A stretch of DNA of 64,000 bases from Actinoplanes sp. KI2 (lineage in GTDB: Bacteria > Actinomycetota > Actinomycetes > Mycobacteriales > Micromonosporaceae): the NCBI RefSeq assembly GCF_025630775.1, contig NZ_JAOSZE010000006.1, positions 62,001 through 126,000 of the forward strand, given 5' to 3'. The position numbers were made by a program, and so were the translations under genes. Under the pieces are notes generated by a model, which saw nothing but the letters and a program-made list of their open reading frames with translations, did not search any database and was not told the origin of the DNA. Shown piece after piece: positions 43,071 to 53,497 of the stretch. The stretch's first letter is position 1, and every line of letters begins with the position of its first letter.

Positions 43071-46000
43071 GTGCACCTCAAGAGCCTGACGGTCAAGGGC
43101 TTCAAGTCCTTCGCCTCCGCCACGACGCTGCGCCTGGAGCCGGGCATCACCTGTGTGGTGGGCCCCAACGGCTCCGGCAAGTCCAACGTCGTCGACGCCA
43201 TCGCCTGGGTCCTCGGCGAGCAGGGCGCCAAGGCGCTGCGCGGCGGCAAGATGGAGGACGTCATCTTCGCCGGCACCGCCGGCCGGGCGCCGCTGGGCCG
43301 CGCCGAGGTGACCCTCACGATCGACAACAACGACGGTGCTCTCCCGATCGAGTACACCGAGGTCTCGATCACCCGGCGGATGTTCCGCGACGGCGCCAGC
43401 GAGTACGAGATCAACGGCAACGCCTGCCGCCTGCTCGACATCCAGGAGCTGCTCAGCGACTCCGGCATCGGGCGCGAGATGCACATCATCGTGGGCCAGG
43501 GCCGGCTCGACGCGATGCTGCACGCCAAGCCCGAGGACCGCCGCGCCTTCATCGAGGAGGCCGCCGGCGTACTCAAGCATCGCAAGCGCAAGGAAAAGGC
43601 GATCCGCAAGCTGGACGCCATGCAGGTCAACCTCAACCGGCTCACCGATCTCACCGGTGAGCTGCGCCGCCAGCTCAAGCCGCTCGGCAAACAGGCCGAG
43701 GTGGCCCGCCGCGCCGCCGGCATCCAGGCCGATCTGCGCGATGCCCGGCTCCGGCTGCTCGCCGACGACCTGCACACGCTGCGCACCACTTTGGACAAGG
43801 AGATCGCCGACGAGTCGGCGATGCGGGAGCGCCGCGAGCAGGTCGAGGAGGAGAACCGCGAGATCCAGCGGCTGCTCGCCGACCTCGAGGCGGCGCACGC
43901 CGAGGACGCGCCGCTGCTGCAGGCCGCCCAGGACACCTGGTACAAGCTGTCCGCCCTGCAGGAGCGGTTCCGGTCGACTGAGCAACTGGCCAGCGAGCGA
44001 CTGCGGCACCTGGCCGCCACGCCCGACGACGAGCGCCCCGGGCGGGACCCCGATCAACTGGCGGCCGAGGCCGAGCGGGTGCGCGAGCAGGAAGAGGAGC
44101 TGCGCGAGGCGCTGACCGACGACCAGATGCGGCTGGCCGAAGCGGTCGAGCAGCGGCAGGAGCTGGAACGGCAGCTGGCCGCGGCCGAGGGCGCGCTGCG
44201 CACGGCGGCCAAGGCGATCGCCGACCGGCGCGAGGGGCTGGCGAAGCTCACCGGCAACGTGAACGCGGCCCGGGCGCGTACCGAGGGCGCGGCCGAGGAG
44301 ATCGAGCGCCTCGCCGCCGCGCACACCGACGCGCTGATGCGGGCCGAGGCCGCGCAGGCCGAGGTGGATACGGTCGCCGCCGAGTCCACCGAGGCCGATC
44401 GGGACAACGTCGAGCTCGACGAGCGGCACGCCGAGACGGTCGGCGCGCTCGACCGGGCCAACGCCGTGGTGCGCGAGCTGAGCGACGCCGAGCGGACCGC
44501 CGAGAAGGACGCGGCCAGCTGGAAGGCGCGCGAGGAGGCCCTGGCCCTCGGCCTGCAGCGCAAGGACGGCGCGGGCGCCCTGCTCGCGAAGTCCGCCGAG
44601 GTGCCCGGCCTGCTCGGCAGCCTGGCCTCGATGCTGACGGTCAAGGCCGGTTACGAGGGTGCGATCGCCGCCGCGCTGGGCACGCTGGCCGACGCGGTCG
44701 CGCTCGCCGGCGTGGACGAGGCGATCGAGGCGATGCGTACCCTCAAGATCGCCGACGCCGGCCGCGCCGCGCTGGTGGTGGCCTCGGCTGCCGGACCCGG
44801 CATGCGCGGCTCGCTGGAGAACCTGCGCCCGCCGCTGCCCGAGGCCGCCGTGTGGGCGCCCGAGGTGGTCGAGTGCCCCGAGCAGATCCGGCCCGCGCTC
44901 AACCGCGCCCTGCGCGACGTGGCGCTGGTGCCCGACCTCGGCGCCGCCGCCCGGGTCGTCGCCGAGAACCCCGAGCTGCGTGCGGTCACCCCGGACGGCG
45001 ACGTGCTCGGCGCGTTCGCCGCGGCCGGCGGCTCCGGGAAGGCCACCAGCTATATCGAGGTGCAGGCCGCGGTCGACGAGGCGAAGGCCGGCCGGGCCGC
45101 CGCCGAGGAGGCGATCCGCGAGGTCAAGGCACAGCTGGTCGACGCGCGGGCGGAGGTCGCCGAGCGCAAGGAAGCGGTGGACGTCGCGGCCGCGGCCAAG
45201 CGGGCCGCCGAGGGCGAGCGCAACGCCGCCGCCCGCCGGCTCGCCGAGCTGGGCGCGGCCGCCCGCTCGGCCAAGGCGGAGAGCGAGCGGCTGGGCGCGG
45301 CCCGGCAGAAGGCGGAGTCGGCCCGCGAGACCGACCTGATGCGCCTCGCCGAGCTCGAGGAGCGGCTGTCGCTGGCCGAGGCCACCCCGATCGACGACGA
45401 ACCGTCCACCGAGGAGCGCGACCGGCTGGCCGCGCTGGTGCCGCAGTCCCGGCAGAACGAGATGGAAGTGCGCCTCGCCGTGCGTACGGCCGAGGAGCGG
45501 GTCTCCTCGATCGCCGGCCGGGCCGACTCGCTCATGCGGCAGGCCAACGCCGAGCGGCAGGCCCGGGAACGGGCCGCCGCCCGCCGGGCCGCCCGGGCCC
45601 GGGGCGCCGAGATCGCCAAGGCGGTCGCGCTCGGTGCGGCCACCGCGCTGGTCCGGGTCGAGGTGTCGCTGGCCGCCGCGGTCGAGGCGCGCGACGAGCT
45701 GGCCCAGGCGCGCACCGCCCGCGAGGCCGAGCTGCAGGAGGTACGCGCGAGCGCGAAGCGCCTGTCGTCGGAGCTGGAGCGGCTCACCAGCGAGGTGCAC
45801 CGCGACGAGATGGCCCGCGCCGAGCAGCGGATGCGCATCGAACAGCTGGAGGCGAAGGCCGCCGAGGACTTCTCGCTCGACGTCGAGACGCTGATCAACG
45901 AGTACGGTCCGGCCCAGCTCGTGCCGCCCAGCGCCGCGGAGACCGCGCAGGCGGAGAGGGATGGCAAACCCGTACCGGAAGCTGTGCCCTTCCATCGGCC

Positions 46001-46652
46001 CGCCCAGGAGAAGCGGGCCAACAAGGCCGAGCGCGACCTGCAGCTGCTCGGCAAGGTCAACCCGCTGGCGCTGGAGGAGTTCGCGGCGCTCGAGGAGCGT
46101 TTCAAGTTCCTCTCCGATCAGCTGGAGGATCTGAAGGCCACCCGCAAGGACCTGCTCACCGTGGTCAAGGACGTCGACGACCGCATCCTCGAGGTGTTCA
46201 CGTCGGCGTTCGAGGACACCGCCCGCGAGTTCCAGACGGTCTTCCAGGTGCTTTTCCCGGGCGGTGAGGGCCGGCTCGTGCTGACCGACCCGGAGGACAT
46301 GCTGACCACCGGTGTCGAGGTCGAGGCCCGCCCGCCGGGCAAGAAGATCAAGCGGCTGTCGCTGCTCTCCGGCGGCGAGCGCTCGCTGACCGCGGTGGCC
46401 ATGCTCTGCGCGATCTTCCGGGCCCGGCCCTCGCCCTTCTACATCATGGACGAGGTCGAGGCCGCCCTCGACGACGTCAACCTGGGCCGGTTGATTACGC
46501 TCTTCCACCAGTTGCGGGAGCGGAGCCAGCTGCTGATCATCACGCACCAGAAGCGCACCATGGAGGTCGCCGACGCGTTGTACGGCGTCACCATGCGAGC
46601 CGGCGTGACCCAGGTGATCAGCCAGCGGCTCAAGCACGAATCGGAGGACTAG
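43071..46652 (+). CDS. smc: Chromosome segregation protein SMC
   Basis: 1193 residues, normal length. Walker A GPNGSGKSN at 31-39, long coiled coils interrupted by a hinge (about 500-680, VPGLLGSLASMLTVKAGYEG), C-terminal signature LSGGE at 1099-1103 and Walker B PFYIMDEVEAALDD. It compacts and segregates chromosomes. GTG start with GGAG upstream; TAGCCT at 43029-43034 may be the -10. The acylphosphatase gene usually found between mutM and smc is absent. Confidence 0.98.
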   Translation: MHLKSLTVKGFKSFASATTLRLEPGITCVVGPNGSGKSNVVDAIAWVLGEQGAKALRGGKMEDVIFAGTAGRAPLGRAEVTLTIDNNDGALPIEYTEVSITRRMFRDGASEYEINGNACRLLDIQELLSDSGIGREMHIIVGQGRLDAMLHAKPEDRRAFIEEAAGVLKHRKRKEKAIRKLDAMQVNLNRLTDLTGELRRQLKPLGKQAEVARRAAGIQADLRDARLRLLADDLHTLRTTLDKEIADESAMRERREQVEEENREIQRLLADLEAAHAEDAPLLQAAQDTWYKLSALQERFRSTEQLASERLRHLAATPDDERPGRDPDQLAAEAERVREQEEELREALTDDQMRLAEAVEQRQELERQLAAAEGALRTAAKAIADRREGLAKLTGNVNAARARTEGAAEEIERLAAAHTDALMRAEAAQAEVDTVAAESTEADRDNVELDERHAETVGALDRANAVVRELSDAERTAEKDAASWKAREEALALGLQRKDGAGALLAKSAEVPGLLGSLASMLTVKAGYEGAIAAALGTLADAVALAGVDEAIEAMRTLKIADAGRAALVVASAAGPGMRGSLENLRPPLPEAAVWAPEVVECPEQIRPALNRALRDVALVPDLGAAARVVAENPELRAVTPDGDVLGAFAAAGGSGKATSYIEVQAAVDEAKAGRAAAEEAIREVKAQLVDARAEVAERKEAVDVAAAAKRAAEGERNAAARRLAELGAAARSAKAESERLGAARQKAESARETDLMRLAELEERLSLAEATPIDDEPSTEERDRLAALVPQSRQNEMEVRLAVRTAEERVSSIAGRADSLMRQANAERQARERAAARRAARARGAEIAKAVALGAATALVRVEVSLAAAVEARDELAQARTAREAELQEVRASAKRLSSELERLTSEVHRDEMARAEQRMRIEQLEAKAAEDFSLDVETLINEYGPAQLVPPSAAETAQAERDGKPVPEAVPFHRPAQEKRANKAERDLQLLGKVNPLALEEFAALEERFKFLSDQLEDLKATRKDLLTVVKDVDDRILEVFTSAFEDTAREFQTVFQVLFPGGEGRLVLTDPEDMLTTGVEVEARPPGKKIKRLSLLSGGERSLTAVAMLCAIFRARPSPFYIMDEVEAALDDVNLGRLITLFHQLRERSQLLIITHQKRTMEVADALYGVTMRAGVTQVISQRLKHESED

Positions 46653-46658
46653 GAAACC

Positions 46659-47270
46659 ATGCCGCGCGAGCGCGCCCAGGCCCTGCTCATCGACCTGGAC
46701 GGCGTGCTGCGCCGCTGGGACCCGGCCCCGATGATCGCCGTCGAGATCGAGTACGGCCTGAAACCGGCCGCCCTGCCGGAGACGGCGATGGCGTGGGACA
46801 TCTACCGCCCAGCGATTTCCGGCGAGCTTACCGACGCCGAGTGGATGCGGTTGGTGGCTTCCCGGTTGCCGATTCCGGAGGACAAGGCGACCGAGGCGGT
46901 TGCCCGCTGGCAGGAGTATCGCGGCGAGCCCGATCCGGACGTGCTGGCCTTCGTCCGCGAGGTGCGGGCCGGCGGCCGCAAGGTCGGCCTGGCGACGAAC
47001 GCGACCGATCGGCTGCGCTCGGATCTGGACGAGCTGGGGCTGACCGCCGAGGTGGACGTCGTGATCAGCTCGTGGGAGCTGAAGGTCCACAAGCCGGCGC
47101 CGGAGTTCTTCGCCCGGGCGTGCGAGCTGGTTGGCGTCAAGCCCAACCAGGTCCTCTTCGTGGATGACGACGACCGCGTGATCCGCGGCGCCCGTGCCGC
47201 GGGCCTGTCCGCCTACCGGTGGAGCGGCTCGCAGCACGTGCACCTGCTGAAGAAGGCCCTCGATCTTTAG
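46659..47270 (+). CDS. HAD-superfamily hydrolase
   Basis: 203 residues. Motif I is LLIDLDGVLR (Asp nucleophile and Asp+2), motif II GLATNAT, motif III Lys in LKVHKPAPEFF and motif IV FVDDDDRVIRGARAAG. A haloacid dehalogenase-like phosphatase with a small cap. Starts 6 bases after smc. Its stop overlaps the convergent DinB gene. Substrate unknown. Confidence 0.88.
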   Translation: MPRERAQALLIDLDGVLRRWDPAPMIAVEIEYGLKPAALPETAMAWDIYRPAISGELTDAEWMRLVASRLPIPEDKATEAVARWQEYRGEPDPDVLAFVREVRAGGRKVGLATNATDRLRSDLDELGLTAEVDVVISSWELKVHKPAPEFFARACELVGVKPNQVLFVDDDDRVIRGARAAGLSAYRWSGSQHVHLLKKALDL

Positions 47271-47791
47271 TCGCCGGTGGCGCCGTCGATGCGCTCGCGG
47301 ATCAGGTCGGCGTGGCCGTTGTGCCGGGCGTACTCCTCGATCATGTGAAGGTAGACCCAGCGCAGGCTGATCGCGTGGCCGCGGCGGGAGATGAACTCGT
47401 GCTCGAGCGGCAGATCGGCCACAGCGCGGTCGGCCTCGGGCAGTTCGGCGCGGAAGGCGGCCAGGTTGGCCTCGGCGTCCGCGTCGGCCACGTCGTCGAA
47501 GTCGCCGTCGGGGTTGTCCTCGGAGCAGTACAGGTCGTCGGACTCGGTCTGGCCGGCCGCGCGCACCCGGAACCAGCTGCGCTCGACCTCGGTCATGTGG
47601 CGGACCAGGCCGAGCAGGGTGAGGTTGGACGGCTCGGTGCTGGCCGTCTTGAGCTGCTCGGCGGTCAGGCCGGCGCACTTGGTGAGCAGGGTCTGGCGAT
47701 GCCAGTCCAGCCAGCCCTGCAGCATCTGCCGCTCGGGGCCGGTGCTGGGCTCGTTCTCGCGTTTCGGTGAAGGCGCTGTCCAGGTAGTCAT
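47267..47791 (-). CDS. DinB-family (DUF664) protein
   Basis: 174 residues, a four-helix DinB/YfiT-like fold. The metal-binding His triad is visible as VRHMTEVERSWF and EYARHNGHADLIRE. Actinobacterial members include mycothiol- or bacillithiol-dependent enzymes; no activity can be assigned. ATG overlaps the stop of the PhoD gene (ATGA), so they are co-transcribed. Confidence 0.87.
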   Translation of the reverse strand: MTTWTAPSPKRENEPSTGPERQMLQGWLDWHRQTLLTKCAGLTAEQLKTASTEPSNLTLLGLVRHMTEVERSWFRVRAAGQTESDDLYCSEDNPDGDFDDVADADAEANLAAFRAELPEADRAVADLPLEHEFISRRGHAISLRWVYLHMIEEYARHNGHADLIRERIDGATGD

Positions 47792-49461
47792 CGGTGGTCA
47801 TCCTGCCGGGGATAGCTCACCTCGGCGACCGAAAATAGGTCGCCGGCCCTGCTGGTGCCCTCGACCCGGACCGTGGCGGAGCGGCCGGCCAGCAGCAGGC
47901 TGCTCACCGCGTTGCCGAAGTATGGGCCGGCCAGCCGCTTCCAGCGCCACGCCGGAGCACGCACGCCGGCGGTACGGGCGACCGTGCGTAGGCCCCGGGC
48001 GGCCAGCCGCGACCAGCTGAACCGCATCAACGGGCGCATGAAGGCCGGCACCTGGTTGTGCACCGGTGAGCAGGTCAGCTGCATGACCGGGGTGTTCGTG
48101 CCGAGCTCGGCCTCGGCGACGTACGAGTGATGCACGTCCCCGGACAGCACGCTGATCGTCGCCGGTGGCCGGTACGCGCCGCCGGCGCCGACCCGGTCGC
48201 CGGGCGCGTCCGGGTCGCCGTCGCCGAGATGCCGGAACAGCTCGCCGAGCGCCGCGAACGAGCGGCCGAACGCGGCCCAGTGCTCGAGGTCGAAGGCCCG
48301 CCGGATCTTCTCGGCCCGGGCCGCCACGCGCGGGTGGTCGGAGTCGGCCCGCCGTTCGTTCCAGGCCTCCAGGTAGTGGATCGCGGGCGGCATCAGCCAG
48401 GGCAGCGACGACCCGACGACCAGGTGGTCGTAGTCGCCGTGCGCCTGGTCGACGAACCACTGCCATTCGGCCGCCGGCAGCATCTCGCGGGCGCCCGGGG
48501 TGAGCACCCGGTTGCATCGGTTGTCCAGCATCACCAGCCGGGTGCGGCCCAGGTCGAGGGCGAAGCTCCAGCGGAACCGGTTGACGTCGGCGGTGTCGAC
48601 CGTCCGGCCGAACTCGTGCAGCAGCACCGTGGCGTCCTCGGCGGTGCTCACCTTCTGATAGAGCGGGTCGGCGGCCAGGTCGTCCGGGGAGAGGTTGCCC
48701 AAGTGCTGGTAGACCCAGTAGGAGGCGAGCCCGCCGGCGATCCGCTCGGCCCACCACGATTGGGCGGCCATGTCCGCGCGCCAGGACTGCGAGGTGTTCC
48801 AGTCGTCGATCAGCTCGTGGTCGTCGAAGATCATCACGCTCGGGACGGTGGCGAACAGCCAGCGGATCTCCGGGTCGCGCCACGACTCCAGGTACAGCTT
48901 CGTGTACTCGTCGAAGGTCACCACCTGGTCGGCCGGGCCCTGGTGGCCGGCCGCCCGGCGGCGCTTCAGGAAGCGCCTGACCTTGGCCGAGGTGTTGTCC
49001 GCGTACACCTGGTCGCCGAGCAGCACGATCAGGTCGGGGCGGGTCGACGGGTCGGTCATGAGCCGGCGGGCGTAGGCGTCCAGCGCGTCCGGCGGCAGCT
49101 GGCGGGTGGAGGAGCTGGGCGTCGCCTCGCGACACGACCCGAAGATCAACCGGACCGGGCCGTCGTCGTCCTCCGCCGGGCGGGTGCTGATCTCCGATTG
49201 CGGGTACGCCGAGCCCGGCGCCGGCCAGACCTCGCGGTCGTCGACGAGCACGCGGTAGGGGCGGCTCGTGCCCGGGGTCAATCCGGTCACCACCACGAGC
49301 GCGTAGTGATGCCCGTACGCGGCGAAGGTGGTCGCCGTGCCGGTGCCGCCGCCCTCGACCTCGACCCGCACGGTGGCCGCATCGCTGGTCTCCACCCAGA
49401 TGGTGGCCCGGGTGCCGACGACTCGCCGCAGCACGGGGCCGATTAAGAGGTGTGCAGTCAC
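47788..49461 (-). CDS. Alkaline phosphatase D-like metallophosphoesterase
   Basis: 557 residues. An N-terminal beta-sandwich (about 1-85) precedes the PhoD-like metallophosphatase: IFGSCREA (iron-binding Cys), VLLGDQVYAD, MIFDDHELIDDW and VLSGDVHHSYVAE. Unlike secreted PhoD it has no Tat signal peptide, so it should act in the cytosol; such forms are common in actinomycetes and their substrate is unknown. AGGAGG precedes the GTG. Divergent from ftsY. Confidence 0.88.
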   Translation of the reverse strand: MTAHLLIGPVLRRVVGTRATIWVETSDAATVRVEVEGGGTGTATTFAAYGHHYALVVVTGLTPGTSRPYRVLVDDREVWPAPGSAYPQSEISTRPAEDDDGPVRLIFGSCREATPSSSTRQLPPDALDAYARRLMTDPSTRPDLIVLLGDQVYADNTSAKVRRFLKRRRAAGHQGPADQVVTFDEYTKLYLESWRDPEIRWLFATVPSVMIFDDHELIDDWNTSQSWRADMAAQSWWAERIAGGLASYWVYQHLGNLSPDDLAADPLYQKVSTAEDATVLLHEFGRTVDTADVNRFRWSFALDLGRTRLVMLDNRCNRVLTPGAREMLPAAEWQWFVDQAHGDYDHLVVGSSLPWLMPPAIHYLEAWNERRADSDHPRVAARAEKIRRAFDLEHWAAFGRSFAALGELFRHLGDGDPDAPGDRVGAGGAYRPPATISVLSGDVHHSYVAEAELGTNTPVMQLTCSPVHNQVPAFMRPLMRFSWSRLAARGLRTVARTAGVRAPAWRWKRLAGPYFGNAVSSLLLAGRSATVRVEGTSRAGDLFSVAEVSYPRQDDHR

Positions 49462-49564
49462 CGGACCTCCTGTTGGGGGCCCTCATCCTCCGTCAGATGT
49501 GCCGGACGTCGCCAGTGCACGGCCCGAGCCGCGCGCATCCGGCTCGTCTGACAGGATTTGAGCC

Positions 49565-50734
49565 ATGGAATACGTGGTCGCCGCAGTCATCCTGCTCGTG
49601 GTCCTGGTGGTCGGCGTGGCCGGCCTGGTGGTGCCGCGCCTGCGCCGCCGTGAGCTGCCGCCCCCGGGCGCCGGGCCGGCGACCACGATCGAGCGTCCCC
49701 CGGCCGAGGAAGAGGCCCCGGAGCTCGTCGTTCCCGACGAGGAACTGCCTCCGCTGATCGTCGGGGAAAAGGTCGAAGAGCCGGTCCGCGAGCTGGAGAC
49801 GCCGGAGCCGACCGCCGGCCGCCTCGTGCGGTTGCGGGCCCGGCTGGCCCGCTCGCAGAGCGTGTTCGGCCGCGGCCTGCTCAGCGTGCTCTCCCGTGAT
49901 CACCTGGACGAGGACGCCTGGGAGGAGATCGAGGACAGCCTGATCTCCGCCGACGTCGGGGTCGAGGCCACCCAGGTGATCGTCCAGCGGTTGCGCGAGC
50001 GGGTCCGGGTGCTCGGCACCCGCACCGTGGCCGAGGTGCGCGCGCAACTGGCCGAGGAGCTGACCGCGGCGCTCGAGCCCGACCTCGACCGTAGCCTGAA
50101 GACCGCCCCGCACGACGGCCGCCCGGCGGTGCTGCTGGTGGTCGGCGTGAACGGCGCCGGCAAGACCACGACCTGCGGAAAGATCGGCCGGGTGCTGATC
50201 GCCGACGGGCGGACCGTGCTGTTCGGCGCGGCCGACACGTTCCGGGCGGCGGCCGCCGACCAGCTGCAGACCTGGGGCGAGCGGGTGGGCGCCGAGACCG
50301 TGCGCGGCCCGGAGGGTGGCGACCCGGCGAGCGTGGCGTTCGACGCGGTCAAGCGCGGCATCGACACGTCGGTGGACACCGTGCTGATCGACACGGCCGG
50401 CCGCTTGCAGAACAAGGTCGGCCTGATGGACGAGCTCGGCAAGGTCAAGCGGGTCGTGGAGAAGCACGGCCCGGTCGACGAGACGCTGCTGATCCTGGAC
50501 GCGACGACCGGACAGAACGGACTCGAGCAGGCCCGGGTGTTCACCGAAGTGGTGGATGTGACCGGCGTCGTGTTGACCAAGCTGGACGGTACCGCGAAGG
50601 GCGGAATCGTCATCGCCGTGCAGCGTAAGCTGGGCATTCCCGTAAAACTGGTGGGTCTCGGCGAGGGGCCGGACGACCTGGCGCCCTTCGAGCCGTCGGC
50701 GTTCGTCGAAGCACTGCTTGGCTCCGACAGTTAG
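49565..50734 (+). CDS. ftsY: Signal recognition particle receptor FtsY
   Basis: 389 residues. An N-terminal membrane segment (3-24), an acidic linker (about 30-85) and the NG GTPase domain: GVNGAGKTTT from residue 194, DTFRAAAADQL, DTAGRL, TKLDGTAKGG. It docks SRP-ribosome complexes at the membrane. The N-terminal anchor is typical of actinobacterial FtsY. Confidence 0.97.
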   Translation: MEYVVAAVILLVVLVVGVAGLVVPRLRRRELPPPGAGPATTIERPPAEEEAPELVVPDEELPPLIVGEKVEEPVRELETPEPTAGRLVRLRARLARSQSVFGRGLLSVLSRDHLDEDAWEEIEDSLISADVGVEATQVIVQRLRERVRVLGTRTVAEVRAQLAEELTAALEPDLDRSLKTAPHDGRPAVLLVVGVNGAGKTTTCGKIGRVLIADGRTVLFGAADTFRAAAADQLQTWGERVGAETVRGPEGGDPASVAFDAVKRGIDTSVDTVLIDTAGRLQNKVGLMDELGKVKRVVEKHGPVDETLLILDATTGQNGLEQARVFTEVVDVTGVVLTKLDGTAKGGIVIAVQRKLGIPVKLVGLGEGPDDLAPFEPSAFVEALLGSDS

Positions 50735-50775
50735 TCTCAGAGACCAAGTCGGGTCGACACACTAGGGGGCCGTGG

Positions 50776-51573
50776 GTGGCGCAGGAGCCGGTGCGCGAGA
50801 TTCCGTTGCACGGCGGCAACGTCAGCACGGTCTCGCGGATCGGGGACACCGTCCGGCGGAACACCGGACCGTGGACCCCGGCCGTGCACGCGCTGCTCAA
50901 CCATCTGGAGCGGGTGGGCTTCACCGGCTCGCCGCATGCGCTCGGCGTGGACGAGAAGGGCCGCGAAGTCCTGTCGTACCTCGACGGCGAGTGCGGTGAG
51001 TACCCGCTGGCCCCGCACTGGGTGACCGAGGAGGCGCTGGTCACCGTCGCGACCATGTTGCGGATGTTCCACGACGCCCAGTACGGCTTCGCGCCGCCGC
51101 CGAACGCGGTGTGGCGCTCGTTCGGGCCGCCCCCGCCGGACACCGAGGTGATCTGTCACCACGACGCGGCGCCGCACAACGTGGTCTGGCGGCCGGACGG
51201 CACGCTCGCCCTGATCGACTTCGACCTGGCCTCGCCCGGCGCGCGGATCTACGACGTCGCGTACGCGGCCTGGACCTGGGTGCCGCTGTTCAGCGACCGG
51301 GACTCGTACACGCTGGGCTGGAAGCGGCCGAACCGGCCGCGCCGCCTGCGGCTGTTCGCGGACGCGTACGGGCTGATCCCGCGCGACCGGCACCGGCTGG
51401 TGCGCACCATCCGGAAACGGATCGTGGACCACGTCGAGGGCATCCGGCGGATGGCCGCGGCCGGCGACCCGGCCTTCGTGCGGATCGTGCACAAGGGCCA
51501 TCTCCGGCGCCCGATGCGCGATCTCCGGCTGCTCGACTACGAGCGCCACACCCTCGAGTACGCCCTGCGCTGA
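50776..51573 (+). CDS. Aminoglycoside-phosphotransferase-fold kinase
   Basis: 265 residues. The catalytic loop HHDAAPHNVVW (Brenner-type HxDxxxxN) and metal-binding LIDFDLASPG identify an APH/choline-kinase-fold phosphotransferase. The N-lobe is reduced. Substrate unknown; it is not a recognisable resistance enzyme. GTG 50776; GTG 50772 is out of frame. Confidence 0.85.
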   Translation: MAQEPVREIPLHGGNVSTVSRIGDTVRRNTGPWTPAVHALLNHLERVGFTGSPHALGVDEKGREVLSYLDGECGEYPLAPHWVTEEALVTVATMLRMFHDAQYGFAPPPNAVWRSFGPPPPDTEVICHHDAAPHNVVWRPDGTLALIDFDLASPGARIYDVAYAAWTWVPLFSDRDSYTLGWKRPNRPRRLRLFADAYGLIPRDRHRLVRTIRKRIVDHVEGIRRMAAAGDPAFVRIVHKGHLRRPMRDLRLLDYERHTLEYALR

Positions 51574-51593
51574 GCGCGGGCTGTGAGAGTTTC

Positions 51594-51630
51594 TTCACAC
51601 GTACGAAACAAGCCGTCACTTGCTGGAAAT
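51594..51630 (+). promoter_or_regulatory. GlnR-type box upstream of amtB
   Basis: TTCAC-N6-GAAAC (51594-51609) followed after 5 bases by GTCAC-N6-GAAAT (51615-51630) matches the paired GTnAC-N6-GAAAC sites recognised by the nitrogen regulator GlnR in actinomycetes. It lies 119 bases before the amtB GTG, where GlnR sites occur in Streptomyces and mycobacteria. One inter-site spacing is 5 rather than 6. Confidence 0.7.
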
Positions 51631-51748
51631 CGCACGTAGACCGTGCGTGAAACAGCGGCCGGGAAGGCTTCCGCCACGAACCGGCCGACAGGCGATGCTG
51701 CCTCCGTAGGTCGTGTGGGAGGACACCTCAATTTCGGGAGGAGGCAGC

Positions 51749-53484
<1,736 letters not shown>

Positions 53485-53497
53485 GACCGGTCTCTGC

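Noticed and set aside
42777..47801. 1674-codon minus-strand open frame opposite smc
   Set aside because: No stop codons only because smc is GC-rich with regular third-position bias; it has no family similarity and overlaps smc, HAD and DinB genes.
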